A stretch of DNA of 37,831 bases from Actinoplanes sp. DH11 (GCF_020873875.1 NZ_JAHWGU010000052.1:1-37831), one strand, 5' to 3'. Positions 23,848 to 30,906 are shown, counted from the first letter of the stretch. Translations and numbers: made by a program. The notes: generated by a model from the letters alone, not told the origin.

Positions 23848-24522
23848 TCAGGGCTCCCAGACGGCGTTGTCGTGCGCGAAGACGATCCGCCGGGGGTCGA
23901 GGTCCAGCAGCCGGCCCAGCCACGGCGGCACGGTGCCCACGCCGGCCCGCGCGCCCAGCACGTCACCGGTGAAGGCGGTCGCGTGATCGTGGCTCTGACC
24001 GGCCACGATCACCGTTCCGTCGCCGGTGGCCACCACCACCGACTGATGGCCCGCCGTGTGACCCGGCGTCGGCACGACGAGGACGCCCGGCAGGATCTCG
24101 GCCTCACCGTCCAGCTCCTCGTAGCGTCCGTTCTCGATCAGCTCCGGCAGTGTGTGGTCGGTCACCGTGCGGGCGGTGTGGAGCTCCGTCCGCTGAGTGA
24201 AGACCGGGACCGGTGCCAGCTCCGGGTTGCCGCCGCAGTGGTCGAAGTGGAGATGACAGTTCACCACGTACCGGATCTCGCTCCGGCTGCTGCCCGCCTC
24301 CACGAGCGCCGCACTCAGGGGGATCCGGTGCGGCCGGTAGTGGGCGTCGACGTCGGGATGGCTCCCCATGCCGGTGTCGATCAGCAGGTGACCCTCCGGG
24401 TGGTCGACGAGGTAGCCGAGGGTGGGCTCCACCCGGGGCCGCCCGGTGCCGGTCTCCTCCGCCGGCCGGACGAACCATCCGTGATTCACCCGCCGCACTG
24501 TGATGTCACTCATCCCCGCCAT
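23848..24522 (-). CDS. MBL-fold metallo-hydrolase
   Basis: A 224-residue metallo-beta-lactamase-fold enzyme. Metal ligands: HLHFDHCGG (H-x-H-x-D-H), PGHTAGHQSV, and a late FAHD; DTGMGS lies upstream as in lactonase-like members. The fold is shared by N-acyl-homoserine lactonases, glyoxalase II-like and other esterases, so the substrate is open. Start is ATG 24522 or, as likely, ATG 24513 (MSDITVRRVNHG). It lies alone next to the regulator pseudogene. Confidence 0.8.
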   Translation of the reverse strand: MAGMSDITVRRVNHGWFVRPAEETGTGRPRVEPTLGYLVDHPEGHLLIDTGMGSHPDVDAHYRPHRIPLSAALVEAGSSRSEIRYVVNCHLHFDHCGGNPELAPVPVFTQRTELHTARTVTDHTLPELIENGRYEELDGEAEILPGVLVVPTPGHTAGHQSVVVATGDGTVIVAGQSHDHATAFTGDVLGARAGVGTVPPWLGRLLDLDPRRIVFAHDNAVWEP

Positions 24523-24584
24523 CCTGCCGTGCTCCGGCCGTGCCTGGTCGCTTGGCCGGGCCTGATCGCTTCGCCGGAATGCGA

Positions 24585-24615
24585 AACGGCCCGCATCATC
24601 ACGATGCGGGCCGTT
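24585..24615 (-). terminator. Terminator of tRNA-Glu copy 1
   Basis: AACGGCCCGCATC pairs with GATGCGGGCCGTT around a 5-nt loop, just beyond the 3' end of the first tRNA-Glu (leftward). The T-run is short. Confidence 0.75.
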
Positions 24616-24623
24616 CTCGCTGG

Positions 24624-24696
24624 TAGTCCCGAAGGGATTCGAACCCTCGCTACCGCCTTGAGAGGGCGGCGTCCTAGGCCGCTAGACGACGGGACC
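24624..24696 (-). tRNA. tRNA-Glu (anticodon CTC), copy 1
   Basis: Full cloverleaf, 73 nt: acceptor GGTCCCG/CGGGACT, anticodon arm CCGCC-CTCTCAA-GGCGG with anticodon CTC, T-arm GAGGGTTCGAATCCCTT. The next bases downstream are CCA (24621-24623), so the CCA end appears encoded here. Confidence 0.95.
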
Positions 24697-24837
24697 CCTG
24701 CCGCCGGGTTTTCGTTCTCCCCGAGCGGCGCGCTGAACTCTATCAGGGCCACTCCCCGACCAGAAATCGGCCGCCCAGCCCTTCCCGGCCCGCCCAGCAC
24801 GACCGCCCGACTCCCGCGGACGCCGGCTCGGGCATGA

Positions 24838-24873
24838 AAAAACGGCCCGCATCTTCATGATGCGGGCCGTTTT
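24838..24873 (-). terminator. Terminator of tRNA-Glu copy 2
   Basis: A stem AACGGCCCGCATC/GATGCGGGCCGTT almost identical to that after copy 1, but followed leftward by a run of six T. A good intrinsic terminator. Confidence 0.85.
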
Positions 24874-24878
24874 CGCTG

Positions 24879-24951
24879 TAGTCCCGAAGGGATTCGAACC
24901 CTCGCTACCGCCTTGAGAGGGCGGCGTCCTAGGCCGCTAGACGACGGGACC
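24879..24951 (-). tRNA. tRNA-Glu (anticodon CTC), copy 2
   Basis: Sequence identical to copy 1 over the 73-nt body, 255 bp away. The bases after the discriminator are CAG, so CCA is not encoded. It has its own terminator, so the tRNA plus terminator was duplicated as a unit. Confidence 0.95.
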
Positions 24952-25041
24952 AGAACTTCCAGTACTGCCGCTACACGCCCGGGCGTGTGCGCCGAACCTT
25001 CTCAGATCCAGCGCCACCTTCCCGGACGGGAAGCGGTAGCG

Positions 25042-25113
25042 CTGGGGTACCAGGACTCGAACCTAGACTAACTGAACCAGAATCAGTCGGGCTGCCAATT
25101 ACCCCATACCCCA
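25042..25113 (-). tRNA. tRNA-Gln (anticodon CTG)
   Basis: Cloverleaf of 72 nt: acceptor TGGGGTA/TACCCCA, anticodon arm ACTGA-TTCTGGT-TCAGT with anticodon CTG, T-arm TAGGTTCGAGTCCTG. CCA is not encoded. It lies upstream of the two tRNA-Glu genes on the same strand. Confidence 0.95.
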
Positions 25114-25176
25114 TTTGGCCCGGCTTGCCGAGCCGTGGAGAACTTTACCTGAGCCCACCCGGCGCGCCAAATCGGG

Positions 25177-25980
25177 TTACCGAAACAGGTCCGAGTGACG
25201 GCGTGCCCACTCTTCGTAGGCCATCGCCGGGCGGCCCAGAAGATCGGCGACGGTGGATACCGCGGCCTGCGGGTGCTGCGCGAGCTGGGCCTGTCCTTCG
25301 AGGTACCAGTCCCCGTACTCCCCCATGATCGAAGTGAAGTGCTCGCTCGCCTCGTCGCCGGTCAGCTCGACGTAGGTCAGCGGGCGGCCCAGCGCCCGCC
25401 CGATCGCCTCGACGCGCTGCCGCCGGGTGAGCGCCTCAGGTCCGGTCAGCTCGTAGGACCGGCCGGCATGCCCGTCGGCCAGCAACACGTGGGCGGCCAC
25501 CGCGGCGATGTCCTCCAGGGCGATCGGCGCGTTCACCGAATCCGGGTACGCGTCCTTCACCACGTCACCGGCCCGGATCTGGGACGCCCAGATGTCCGCG
25601 TTGGTCATGAACTCGCCGGGCTCCAGGTGCACGTACGGCACCCCGGACGCCTCCACCCCGTCCTCGACGGCCTGCCAGTGGTCCCCTTTCGTGCCCGCCA
25701 TGTCGACGATCAGCCGTACGCCCGCCTCGGCAGCAAGCCGGCACGCCTGATGGGCGGTGGCGGGGTGCGGCGCCAAATACATCCGGTCGACGCCCGCGAG
25801 GGCGGCGGGCAGGGTCGCGGGACGCCCGACGAAACCGCGCACCACCTCGACACCGTCGGGCAGGGCGGCTCTCGCCGGGTCCACGGTGAGTGCGCGGATG
25901 TCGGTGGCGCCGCGAGCGAGGAGTTCGTCGACGACCATGCGGCCCACGCTGCCGGTGGCCCCCGTCACCAAGATCTTCAT
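25177..25980 (-). CDS. NmrA-like NAD(P)-binding oxidoreductase
   Basis: A 267-residue atypical short-chain dehydrogenase. Rossmann motif VTGATGSVGRMVVDELL at 5-21; then AGVDRMYLAPHP, a DMAGTKGD stretch, YVHLEPGEFMTN and YELTGPEALT. It lacks the full YxxxK pair, as in NmrA/quinone-reductase-type sensors. The ATG is at 25980, 45 bp from the divergent TetR gene; the shared palindrome suggests it is the regulated target. The substrate is unknown. Confidence 0.85.
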   Translation of the reverse strand: MKILVTGATGSVGRMVVDELLARGATDIRALTVDPARAALPDGVEVVRGFVGRPATLPAALAGVDRMYLAPHPATAHQACRLAAEAGVRLIVDMAGTKGDHWQAVEDGVEASGVPYVHLEPGEFMTNADIWASQIRAGDVVKDAYPDSVNAPIALEDIAAVAAHVLLADGHAGRSYELTGPEALTRRQRVEAIGRALGRPLTYVELTGDEASEHFTSIMGEYGDWYLEGQAQLAQHPQAAVSTVADLLGRPAMAYEEWARRHSDLFR

Positions 25981-25984
25981 TCTC

Positions 25985-26019
25985 GTACCCCCTACGGAAA
26001 CTGTTCCCGTAGGGTATAC
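25985..26019. promoter_or_regulatory. Palindromic operator between NmrA-like and TetR genes
   Basis: Arms GTACCCCCTACGG (25985-25997) and CCGTAGGGTATAC (26007-26019) match at 11 of 13 positions around a 9-nt centre. It fills nearly the whole 45-bp divergent gap and overlaps TATACG, a likely -10 of the TetR gene. Size and symmetry fit a TetR dimer site. Confidence 0.7.
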
Positions 26020-26025
26020 GGAATC

Positions 26026-26823
26026 ATGGCGAATTTCAGCGGCCGCATCCTTCCGTTGCTCTGGCGGCACACCCAGCCGGCGCGCCGGACCACCGGACGG
26101 CCGCCGCGGCTCAGCGTCGACGCGGTGGTGACGGCCGGGATCCGGATCGCGGACGCGGACGGGCTGGAAGCGGCATCGATGGCCCGGGTGGCGGCGGATC
26201 TCGGGGTCGCGACGATGACGCTCTACACGTACGTGCCGTCCCGCGCCGACCTGATCGATCTGATGGTGGACGAGGTGCTCGCGGCGCGCGGCCTGACCCA
26301 CGACCCGGAGGCGGATTTTCGGGCGAAAGTGGCGGACTTCGCCGGGCGTACGCGCGCCATGCATGTCGCCCATCCCTGGCTTACGGACGTCTCGCTGGTC
26401 CGGCCGCCGCTCGGGCCGGGCATGCTCGCCGAGCGGGAATTCATGATCGCCGCCGTCGCCGCCCTGGGGCTGCCGGTCGAGCGGGTCAACCGGGCGGCAC
26501 TGGCGATCACCGCTTTCGTCTACGCCTTCGCGCGCGAGGATGCCGAGGACGCCCGGCTGCGCTCGACGAGCGGGCAGTCCACCGAGTCCTGGTGGCTGGA
26601 GCGCAACGAGCTGTGGGAGCGCTGGTTCGACGTGGAGGCGCACCCGGCGATGACCACGCTGTGGAACGCGGGCGGCTTCCACAGCGCGGAGGAGCAGACC
26701 CAGGGCGCTTTCGAGTACGGCCTGAATCTGCTCCTGGACGGGATCGAACGATCAGTCCAGCCCGGCCGGCAGGCCGAACCGGGCCGGCAGGCCGAACCGG
26801 GCCGGCAGGCCGGGCCTGGATGA
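26026..26823 (+). CDS. TetR/AcrR-family regulator
   Basis: A 265-residue regulator. The helix-turn-helix is at about 32-75 (SVDAVVTAGIRIADADGLEAASMARVAADLGVATMTLYTYVP split over the helices). The C-terminal part is of the TetR_C type seen with this N-terminus. ATG 26026 lies a few bases after a TATACG box, so the transcript may be leaderless. The last 20 residues are three PGRQAE-like repeats from an 18-bp tandem repeat (about 26759-26818), an expansion outside the fold. It probably represses itself and the divergent NmrA-like gene. Confidence 0.9.
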   Translation: MANFSGRILPLLWRHTQPARRTTGRPPRLSVDAVVTAGIRIADADGLEAASMARVAADLGVATMTLYTYVPSRADLIDLMVDEVLAARGLTHDPEADFRAKVADFAGRTRAMHVAHPWLTDVSLVRPPLGPGMLAEREFMIAAVAALGLPVERVNRAALAITAFVYAFAREDAEDARLRSTSGQSTESWWLERNELWERWFDVEAHPAMTTLWNAGGFHSAEEQTQGAFEYGLNLLLDGIERSVQPGRQAEPGRQAEPGRQAGPG

Positions 26824-27618
26824 TCAGTCGAGGGCGACGACCGGGTTCCGCAGTTCGCCGATGCCCTGGACGCTCACCGACACGGTGTCACCGGGCACGA
26901 TCTGGCTGACGCCGGCCGGGGTCCCGGTGAGGATGATGTCGCCCGGCAGCAGGGTCATGACGTGGGACACGTACGAGATCAGGCTCGGGATGTCGAAGAC
27001 CATGTCCTTGGTACGCCCGATCTGCCGCACCTCCATGTTCTCCGGGTCGCGGCCGACCTCGCAGCGGACCTCGATGTCGCTGACGTCCAGGCCGGTCACG
27101 ATCCACGGGCCGATCGGGCAGAACGAGTCGAAGCCCTTGGCCCGCGTCCACTGCGGGTCCTTACGCTGCAGGTCACGGGCGGTGACGTCGTTGCCACACG
27201 TGTACCCGAAGATCGCCTTCTCGGCGCCGGCCCGGTCGACCCGGCGGGCACCTGTCGCACCGATCACGACGGCGAGCTCGGCCTCCTCCTCGACCTGCTG
27301 GGTGACGCTGGGGATCCGGATGGCGTCGTTCGGCCCGATCACCGAGGTCGACGGCTTGATGAAGATCAGCGGCTCCTTGGGCACCTCGTTGCCCAGCTCG
27401 GCCGCGTGGTCGGCGTAGTTGCGACCGATACCGATCACCTTGCTGGAGAAGATCGGCGCGAGCAGGCGCACATCGGCGAGCGCCCAGCGCTGCCCGGTGA
27501 GACGCACCTCCTCGAACGGCAGGCTGTTGATCTCGGCCACCGTAAGGCCTGAGGAGCCGTCGCCCTCGACGACGCCGAACGAAACTCCACCGGCATGAAC
27601 AAAGCGGGCGAAACGCAC
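26824..27618 (-). CDS. Fumarylacetoacetate hydrolase-family protein
   Basis: A 264-residue FAH-fold enzyme. Seen: VIGIGRNYADHAAELG, EPLIFIKPSTSVIGP, the metal-binding VEEEAELAVVIG (E-x-E), TCGNDVTARDLQ, the catalytic-site KGFDSFCPIGPWIV and GDIILTGTPAGVS. Family members include acylpyruvases and 2-hydroxyhepta-2,4-diene-1,7-dioate isomerases; the substrate is open. GTG 27618 (MRFARFVH) is chosen from the family N-terminus and GATGGGG upstream; the open frame runs on for 196 codons through a tandem repeat, which is not coding. In mycobacteria this gene adjoins gltX, missing here. Confidence 0.88.
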   Translation of the reverse strand: MRFARFVHAGGVSFGVVEGDGSSGLTVAEINSLPFEEVRLTGQRWALADVRLLAPIFSSKVIGIGRNYADHAAELGNEVPKEPLIFIKPSTSVIGPNDAIRIPSVTQQVEEEAELAVVIGATGARRVDRAGAEKAIFGYTCGNDVTARDLQRKDPQWTRAKGFDSFCPIGPWIVTGLDVSDIEVRCEVGRDPENMEVRQIGRTKDMVFDIPSLISYVSHVMTLLPGDIILTGTPAGVSQIVPGDTVSVSVQGIGELRNPVVALD

Positions 27619-27768
27619 GGTAACCCCATCTCTAGGAACGCAGATTCCCTCGAAATCTACGCCGCACCCGCCGACCCCGCGCCCACTGCCGCCGCCCGCC
27701 CCCGAGCGACCGGGCAAGGGGGTGCCGCAACTCACGCCGCGCACCATCCCCGGCCGGCACCCACCGCC

Positions 27769-27905
27769 GTTCCGGCCCACCCGCGCAGCGCACGGCACTG
27801 TTCCGGCCCACCCGCGCAGCGCACGCCGCTGTTCCGGCCCACCCGCGCAGCGCACGGCACTGTTCCGGCCCACCGCCCAGCGCACGCCGCTGCTCCGGCC
27901 CACCC
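27769..27905. repeat. 31-bp tandem repeat array
   Basis: Units begin GTTCCGGCCCACC at 27769, 27800, 27831 and 27862, with a partial fifth unit (GCTCC) at 27892. Period 31 bp, the fourth unit 30. Two alternating variants end in CGGCACT and CGCCGCT, giving a 62-bp higher-order unit. Confidence 0.9.
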
Positions 27906-28073
27906 CCACGAACGCCGGCCACCCCCGCGCATGTCGCTGTTCCGACCCACCCCCCAGCGCACGCCCCGACCCGCTCCACCCCGCAGTGCGCGTCGCCGGG
28001 TGGTGTCCGAATGGTTTGTCGCGGGGAGCGTGTTTTATGACGGTTTGTGGGGTTAAGGAGTTCAGGAGGGAGC
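27906..28073. other. Gene-poor stretch
   Basis: No credible gene on either strand. The left part is C-rich debris of the tandem array; the right part is less GC-rich (TTTGTCGCGG, TTTTATGACGG) and could hold a promoter for the small reading frames that follow. Confidence 0.4.
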
Positions 28074-28118
28074 ATGGCGTGCAGGATGTCGATGCGGCGG
28101 CGGGGCCAGGCCGGATGA
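28074..28118 (+). CDS. Possible 14-residue peptide with strong ribosome site
   Basis: ATG 28074 follows AGGAGGGAGC, the best ribosome site in this gene-poor stretch. The peptide is MACRMSMRRRGQAG, ending at TGA 28116-28118. An in-frame-start ATGA at 28115 opens a second 19-codon frame to 28174 (MSAGLWVRLGRRISPDSPF), so two tiny frames are coupled. Neither resembles a known leader peptide, and chance is possible. Confidence 0.25.
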   Translation: MACRMSMRRRGQAG

Positions 28119-28223
28119 GTGCGGGGTTGTGGGTTCGCTTGGGTCGGCGAATAAGTCCGGATAGTCCCTTCTGAGGTCGCCGCCGGCAGCCGGAGATCCG
28201 CTGCATTGCGTCCGCGCGGCGTT

Positions 28224-28298
28224 GTTGATCTGCTAGCGCTACGAAATCGCTGTGATCATGGGCCTGAAACCGCGATTTCGCATCGCTAGCAGATCAAC
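28224..28298. repeat. 75-bp palindromic element, copy 2
   Basis: Same design and length as copy 1 at 6478-6552: arms of 27 nt at 28224-28250 and 28272-28298, 21-nt centre at 28251-28271. The right arm ends in GATCAAC, so the outer pairing is perfect here. The centre differs from copy 1 at two positions and has the same orientation on the + strand. Confidence 0.85.
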
Positions 28299-28527
28299 AT
28301 CCCGCCATGCATGGCCCGGCCGACACCACCGCTGCCAGAGGGGAACAGGGCCCGTGCGCGGACGGTACCGGCTGGACGACGATCGCGGGCAACGGGTGAA
28401 GTGCCGCGGAAACGGCGGCGCGGCGAAGCGCCACCCAGGCGAGCCGGCCCGATAAAGCCCAGCACACACGGGCCGGCGCGGCGCAGCCCAGCGCAGGCGG
28501 GCCTGCGCGGCGGGGGTGCGGAGGCGG
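28299..28527. other. Gene-poor stretch before XRE gene
   Basis: No gene is supported. The sequence is GC-rich with short GGCGCGGCG-type runs. No terminator for the leftward XRE gene stands out. Confidence 0.4.
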
Positions 28528-28782
28528 TCAGGCTGAGCGGGAGTTCTCGCCGGACTCCGCGCCGAGCCGGGGGAACGGGTGCAGGGAGAAGACGACCTCG
28601 ATCGGCACGCCGAAGTGCTCGGAGATGCGCAGGGCCAGGTGCAGGCTGGGGCTGAACTCGCCGCGCTCCAGGTAGCCGACCGTCTGGTAGTGCACGCCGA
28701 GGGCGTCGGCGAGCTGGCGCCGCGTGATTCCCCGCTCGGCGCGCAGCATCGCGATGCGGTTGAACGTGACCTCGCTGCCCAT
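28528..28782 (-). CDS. XRE-family helix-turn-helix regulator
   Basis: An 84-residue DNA-binding protein of the short Cro/CI type: helix-turn-helix at about 8-60 (RIAMLRAERGITRRQLADALGV, then HYQTVGYLERGEFSPSLHLALRISEHFGVPIEVVF). ATG 28782 has GGGAGC upstream. It lies 7 bp after the remnant of an ABC-transporter operon, the usual place for such regulators, so it is an orphan regulator whose target genes have been lost. Confidence 0.9.
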   Translation of the reverse strand: MGSEVTFNRIAMLRAERGITRRQLADALGVHYQTVGYLERGEFSPSLHLALRISEHFGVPIEVVFSLHPFPRLGAESGENSRSA

Positions 28783-28789
28783 CGCTCCC

Positions 28790-29205
28790 TCAAACGGCCA
28801 TGCCTGTCATCGCCCGCTCACGACGGGCCGCGACCGCGGAACCGGACTCCCGCCGCGCCATCCGCCGCAGGAAGCCGGGGCGAGCGCCAGTCCGGCCGCC
28901 GACCAGACGCCCAGCACCACGAACGCCTGAAATTGCCGCCCGGAGCCGCCGAATTCGGCGACCACCAGCGCATCCGGCAGGAAGACGGATCGCAGCCCAA
29001 CCCTAGCCAATACATTGTGAAGGCCTGCGCCACGCCCTGAAGCCGGCCGGGCAGGGCCGTGATCGGGTAGCTGACCAGGTGGCCGGTCATGCCGTCGGCC
29101 CGGCCTTGGCACGCACCTCCTCGGGCCCGCAACTCATCCTCAGGTCGCGAACCTCGACGACCGGGCTGCCGCTCGGCATGTCGCGTCCGGAATCGAGTCT
29201 TTCAC
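28790..29205 (-). pseudogene. Collapsed ABC-transporter operon (ATPase start fused to permease end)
   Basis: Leftward, a GGAGG site (29214-29218) and GTG 29205 begin a gene whose next in-frame part, after a frameshift near 29180, reads PVVEVRDLRMSCG, the standard N-terminus of an ABC ATPase. The Walker motifs and most of the ATPase are missing. From about 29090 the reading is the C-terminal end of an ABC-2 permease: SYPITALPGRLQGVAQ in one frame, LRSVFLPDALVV in a second, and LRRMARRESGSAVA in a third, ending at TGA 28790-28792. So at least two frameshifts and one large deletion remain, joining the two genes. Confidence 0.75.
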
Positions 29206-29232
29206 CAGCACCACCTCCGTGATGTCCAGAAC

Positions 29233-29264
29233 CCTATAAGAGGTGCAGCACAGGTGCTACATAC
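29233..29264. promoter_or_regulatory. Promoter/operator of the collapsed ABC-XRE operon
   Basis: On the minus strand TATAGG (29233-29238) is a likely -10 about 30 nt before the GGAGG site. Just upstream are two 11-bp direct repeats beginning AGGTGC at 29241 and 29252, with an internal GTGCAGCAC palindrome. This would be a natural operator for the XRE regulator. Confidence 0.4.
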
Positions 29265-29377
29265 TCGAGCAACAATACGGCGACAGGCGTCGATGACGAC
29301 GGAGGTTCCGTGGTGGCGGAACTCATTCGCGCCAAACGGTGATCGTGTTGATCGCCTTGGCTATATACATTGGTGCG

Positions 29378-30319
29378 ATGGGGATCAAGCAGGTGAGGGC
29401 ACTCACCACCACGCTGCCCTCGGTCACCTGGATACCCCTCGCCCGGGCGCACGCCGAGCGCGCCGACCAGATGACCGCGGCCCACCGTGACCGACGCGCG
29501 CAGGGCGAGAAGCACGCGATAGAGGATTTCCTCTACGACTACTACGGGACCCGCCCGTCGGTGCTGCGCCGCTGGCACCCCGGTGTGGGCGCGGGCCTGT
29601 CCCCGGCGCCGGACGGCGTGGCCGAGCATGCGGGGTGGAAGTTCTACGTCACCCAGCCGGACGGCGTCGTCACGCTCGACCAGGACGCGTTCCTGCACGC
29701 CCGCGGCGAGAGCGTGCGATACATCCACGGCCTGCTCACCGCGACCGCCTCCCGCCCGGTCTTCTCCGGCTGCTTCGGGCTGCACGAGTGGGCGATGGTC
29801 TACCGCGATCCGGAGCACCGGCACGACCTGCCGCTGCGGCTCGGCCAGGAGGAGACCGACCGGGTGGTGGAGCAGCACACGATCCGCTGCACGCACTTCG
29901 ACGCGTTCCGCTTCTTCACGCCCGAGGCGGTCGGCCTCAACCGGCTCCAGCCGACCCGCGCCACCCAGGTCGACCTCGACCAGCCCGGCTGCCTGCACGC
30001 CGCGATGGACGTGCACAAGTGGGCGCAGAAACTGGGTCCCGCGGTCCCCGGCGCGCTCGCGCTTGACTGTTTCGCCCTGGCCGGCGAGATCCGGCTGCTG
30101 GACATGCAGGCCAGCCCCTACGACCTGGCCTCCTATGGTCACCCGCCGGTGAAGATCGAGACCGCGGAGGGCAAGGCGGAGTACGTGGCACGCCAGCGCG
30201 AGCTGGCCCGCCGGGCTGCCGGCCTGCGCAGCCGCCTGATCCGGGTCTGCGAGGAGCTGCTCGGCCCGGACACGGCCGCCCAGAACCGCGAGGCGGTGGC
30301 CCCGTTCAACCAGCGCTGA
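29378..30319 (+). CDS. Conserved actinobacterial hypothetical protein
   Basis: A 313-residue cytosolic protein. Its pattern (WIPLARAHAERADQM, GEKHAIEDFLYDYYGTRPSVLRRWHPG, FSGCFGLHEWAMVYR, CTHFDAFRFFTPEA, CLHAAMDVHKWAQKLGP) matches a conserved family often labelled 3-methyladenine DNA glycosylase in actinobacterial genomes; I see no helix-hairpin-helix to support that activity. Conserved His, Cys and Asp residues suggest an enzyme. ATG 29378 is chosen: TATACA at 29364-29369 sits right for leaderless transcription. The longer frame from 29339 starts with a hydrophobic run that is probably promoter sequence. Confidence 0.75.
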   Translation: MGIKQVRALTTTLPSVTWIPLARAHAERADQMTAAHRDRRAQGEKHAIEDFLYDYYGTRPSVLRRWHPGVGAGLSPAPDGVAEHAGWKFYVTQPDGVVTLDQDAFLHARGESVRYIHGLLTATASRPVFSGCFGLHEWAMVYRDPEHRHDLPLRLGQEETDRVVEQHTIRCTHFDAFRFFTPEAVGLNRLQPTRATQVDLDQPGCLHAAMDVHKWAQKLGPAVPGALALDCFALAGEIRLLDMQASPYDLASYGHPPVKIETAEGKAEYVARQRELARRAAGLRSRLIRVCEELLGPDTAAQNREAVAPFNQR

Positions 30320-30364
30320 CCAGCACCAGCGCCAGCGCCAGCACCGGCACCGGCACCGGCACCG
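30320..30364. repeat. Hexamer repeat after the hypothetical gene
   Basis: Short tandem units CACCAG/CGCCAG then CACCGG, about seven copies, directly after the stop codon. Confidence 0.7.
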
Positions 30365-30380
30365 ATCAGCGCAGCACCAA

Positions 30381-30408
30381 CTGAGCCCGGCCGGACGGCC
30401 GGGCTCAG
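30381..30408. terminator. Bidirectional terminator hairpin
   Basis: A perfect 12-bp stem CTGAGCCCGGCC/GGCCGGGCTCAG with a GGAC loop between two convergent genes. The arfB stop codon (30405-30407) lies in the right arm. Confidence 0.75.
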
Positions 30409-30830
30409 TCCATGTCGGGGCGGCGGTTGCGTTTGATCTGGGCGCGCCGTTTCTTCTCGCCGATCCGGCGTTCCACCGAGCCCCGCGACGGCTTGGTCGG
30501 GCGGCGCTGACGGGGCGGGGGTGCGACGGCCTCGCCGACCCGCATGGCGAGCCGGGCCTCGGCGGCCTCCCGGTTGCGGAGCTGGGAGCGGTGCTCGGAC
30601 GCGGTGACGGTAAGCACGCCGTCGACGAGCCGGTTGCCGAGCCGCTCCACCGCGCGTTCCTTCAGCGCGGGCGGCAGGACGTCGGAGGCGAGCAGGTTCC
30701 AGGACAGCTCGACGCGCGAGTCGGTGGTGTTGACGCCCTGGCCACCGGGGCCGCTGGAGCGGGAGAAGCGCCACGCGAGCTCGGCCGCGGGGATGGTCAG
30801 GCGGTCGTTCACGCGTAGGTCGTCCGGCAC
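30405..30830 (-). CDS. arfB: Alternative ribosome-rescue factor ArfB
   Basis: A 141-residue peptidyl-tRNA hydrolase of the release-factor family. The catalytic GGQ is at 29-31 in RSSGPGGQGVNTTDSRVEL, and the basic C-terminal tail (RRIGEKKRRAQIKRNRR) is the part that enters the empty mRNA channel of stalled ribosomes. The codon-recognition domain of true release factors is absent. GTG 30830 is the likely start (MPDDLRVNDRLTIP); the open frame continues upstream without family similarity. Divergent from the M16 genes. Confidence 0.9.
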   Translation of the reverse strand: MPDDLRVNDRLTIPAAELAWRFSRSSGPGGQGVNTTDSRVELSWNLLASDVLPPALKERAVERLGNRLVDGVLTVTASEHRSQLRNREAAEARLAMRVGEAVAPPPRQRRPTKPSRGSVERRIGEKKRRAQIKRNRRPDMD

Positions 30831-30906
30831 GGGTAAAGCATCGCACCGACCACGATCATGCGCCACGCGGTTATCGATGGGTCCGGGACGGTGCAAGATT
30901 GGTGGG

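Noticed and set aside
23848..24522. A quorum-quenching lactonase beside a LuxR gene as an active signalling pair
   Set aside because: The regulator is a pseudogene of the large ATPase type, not an acyl-homoserine-lactone receptor, and the MBL substrate cannot be assigned.
27769..27905. A CRISPR array
   Set aside because: The units are contiguous with no unique spacers and no cas genes nearby; it is a simple tandem repeat.
27619..28206. The FAH frame extended upstream by 196 codons
   Set aside because: The extension reads through the 31-bp repeats and 75-bp palindrome region with repetitive GWAGT/AARVGR peptides; a family-like start with a ribosome site lies at 27618.
29339..29377. A membrane helix at the start of the hypothetical gene at 29378
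   Set aside because: The hydrophobic run comes from an upstream GTG and spans a TATACA promoter box; family similarity begins after ATG 29378.
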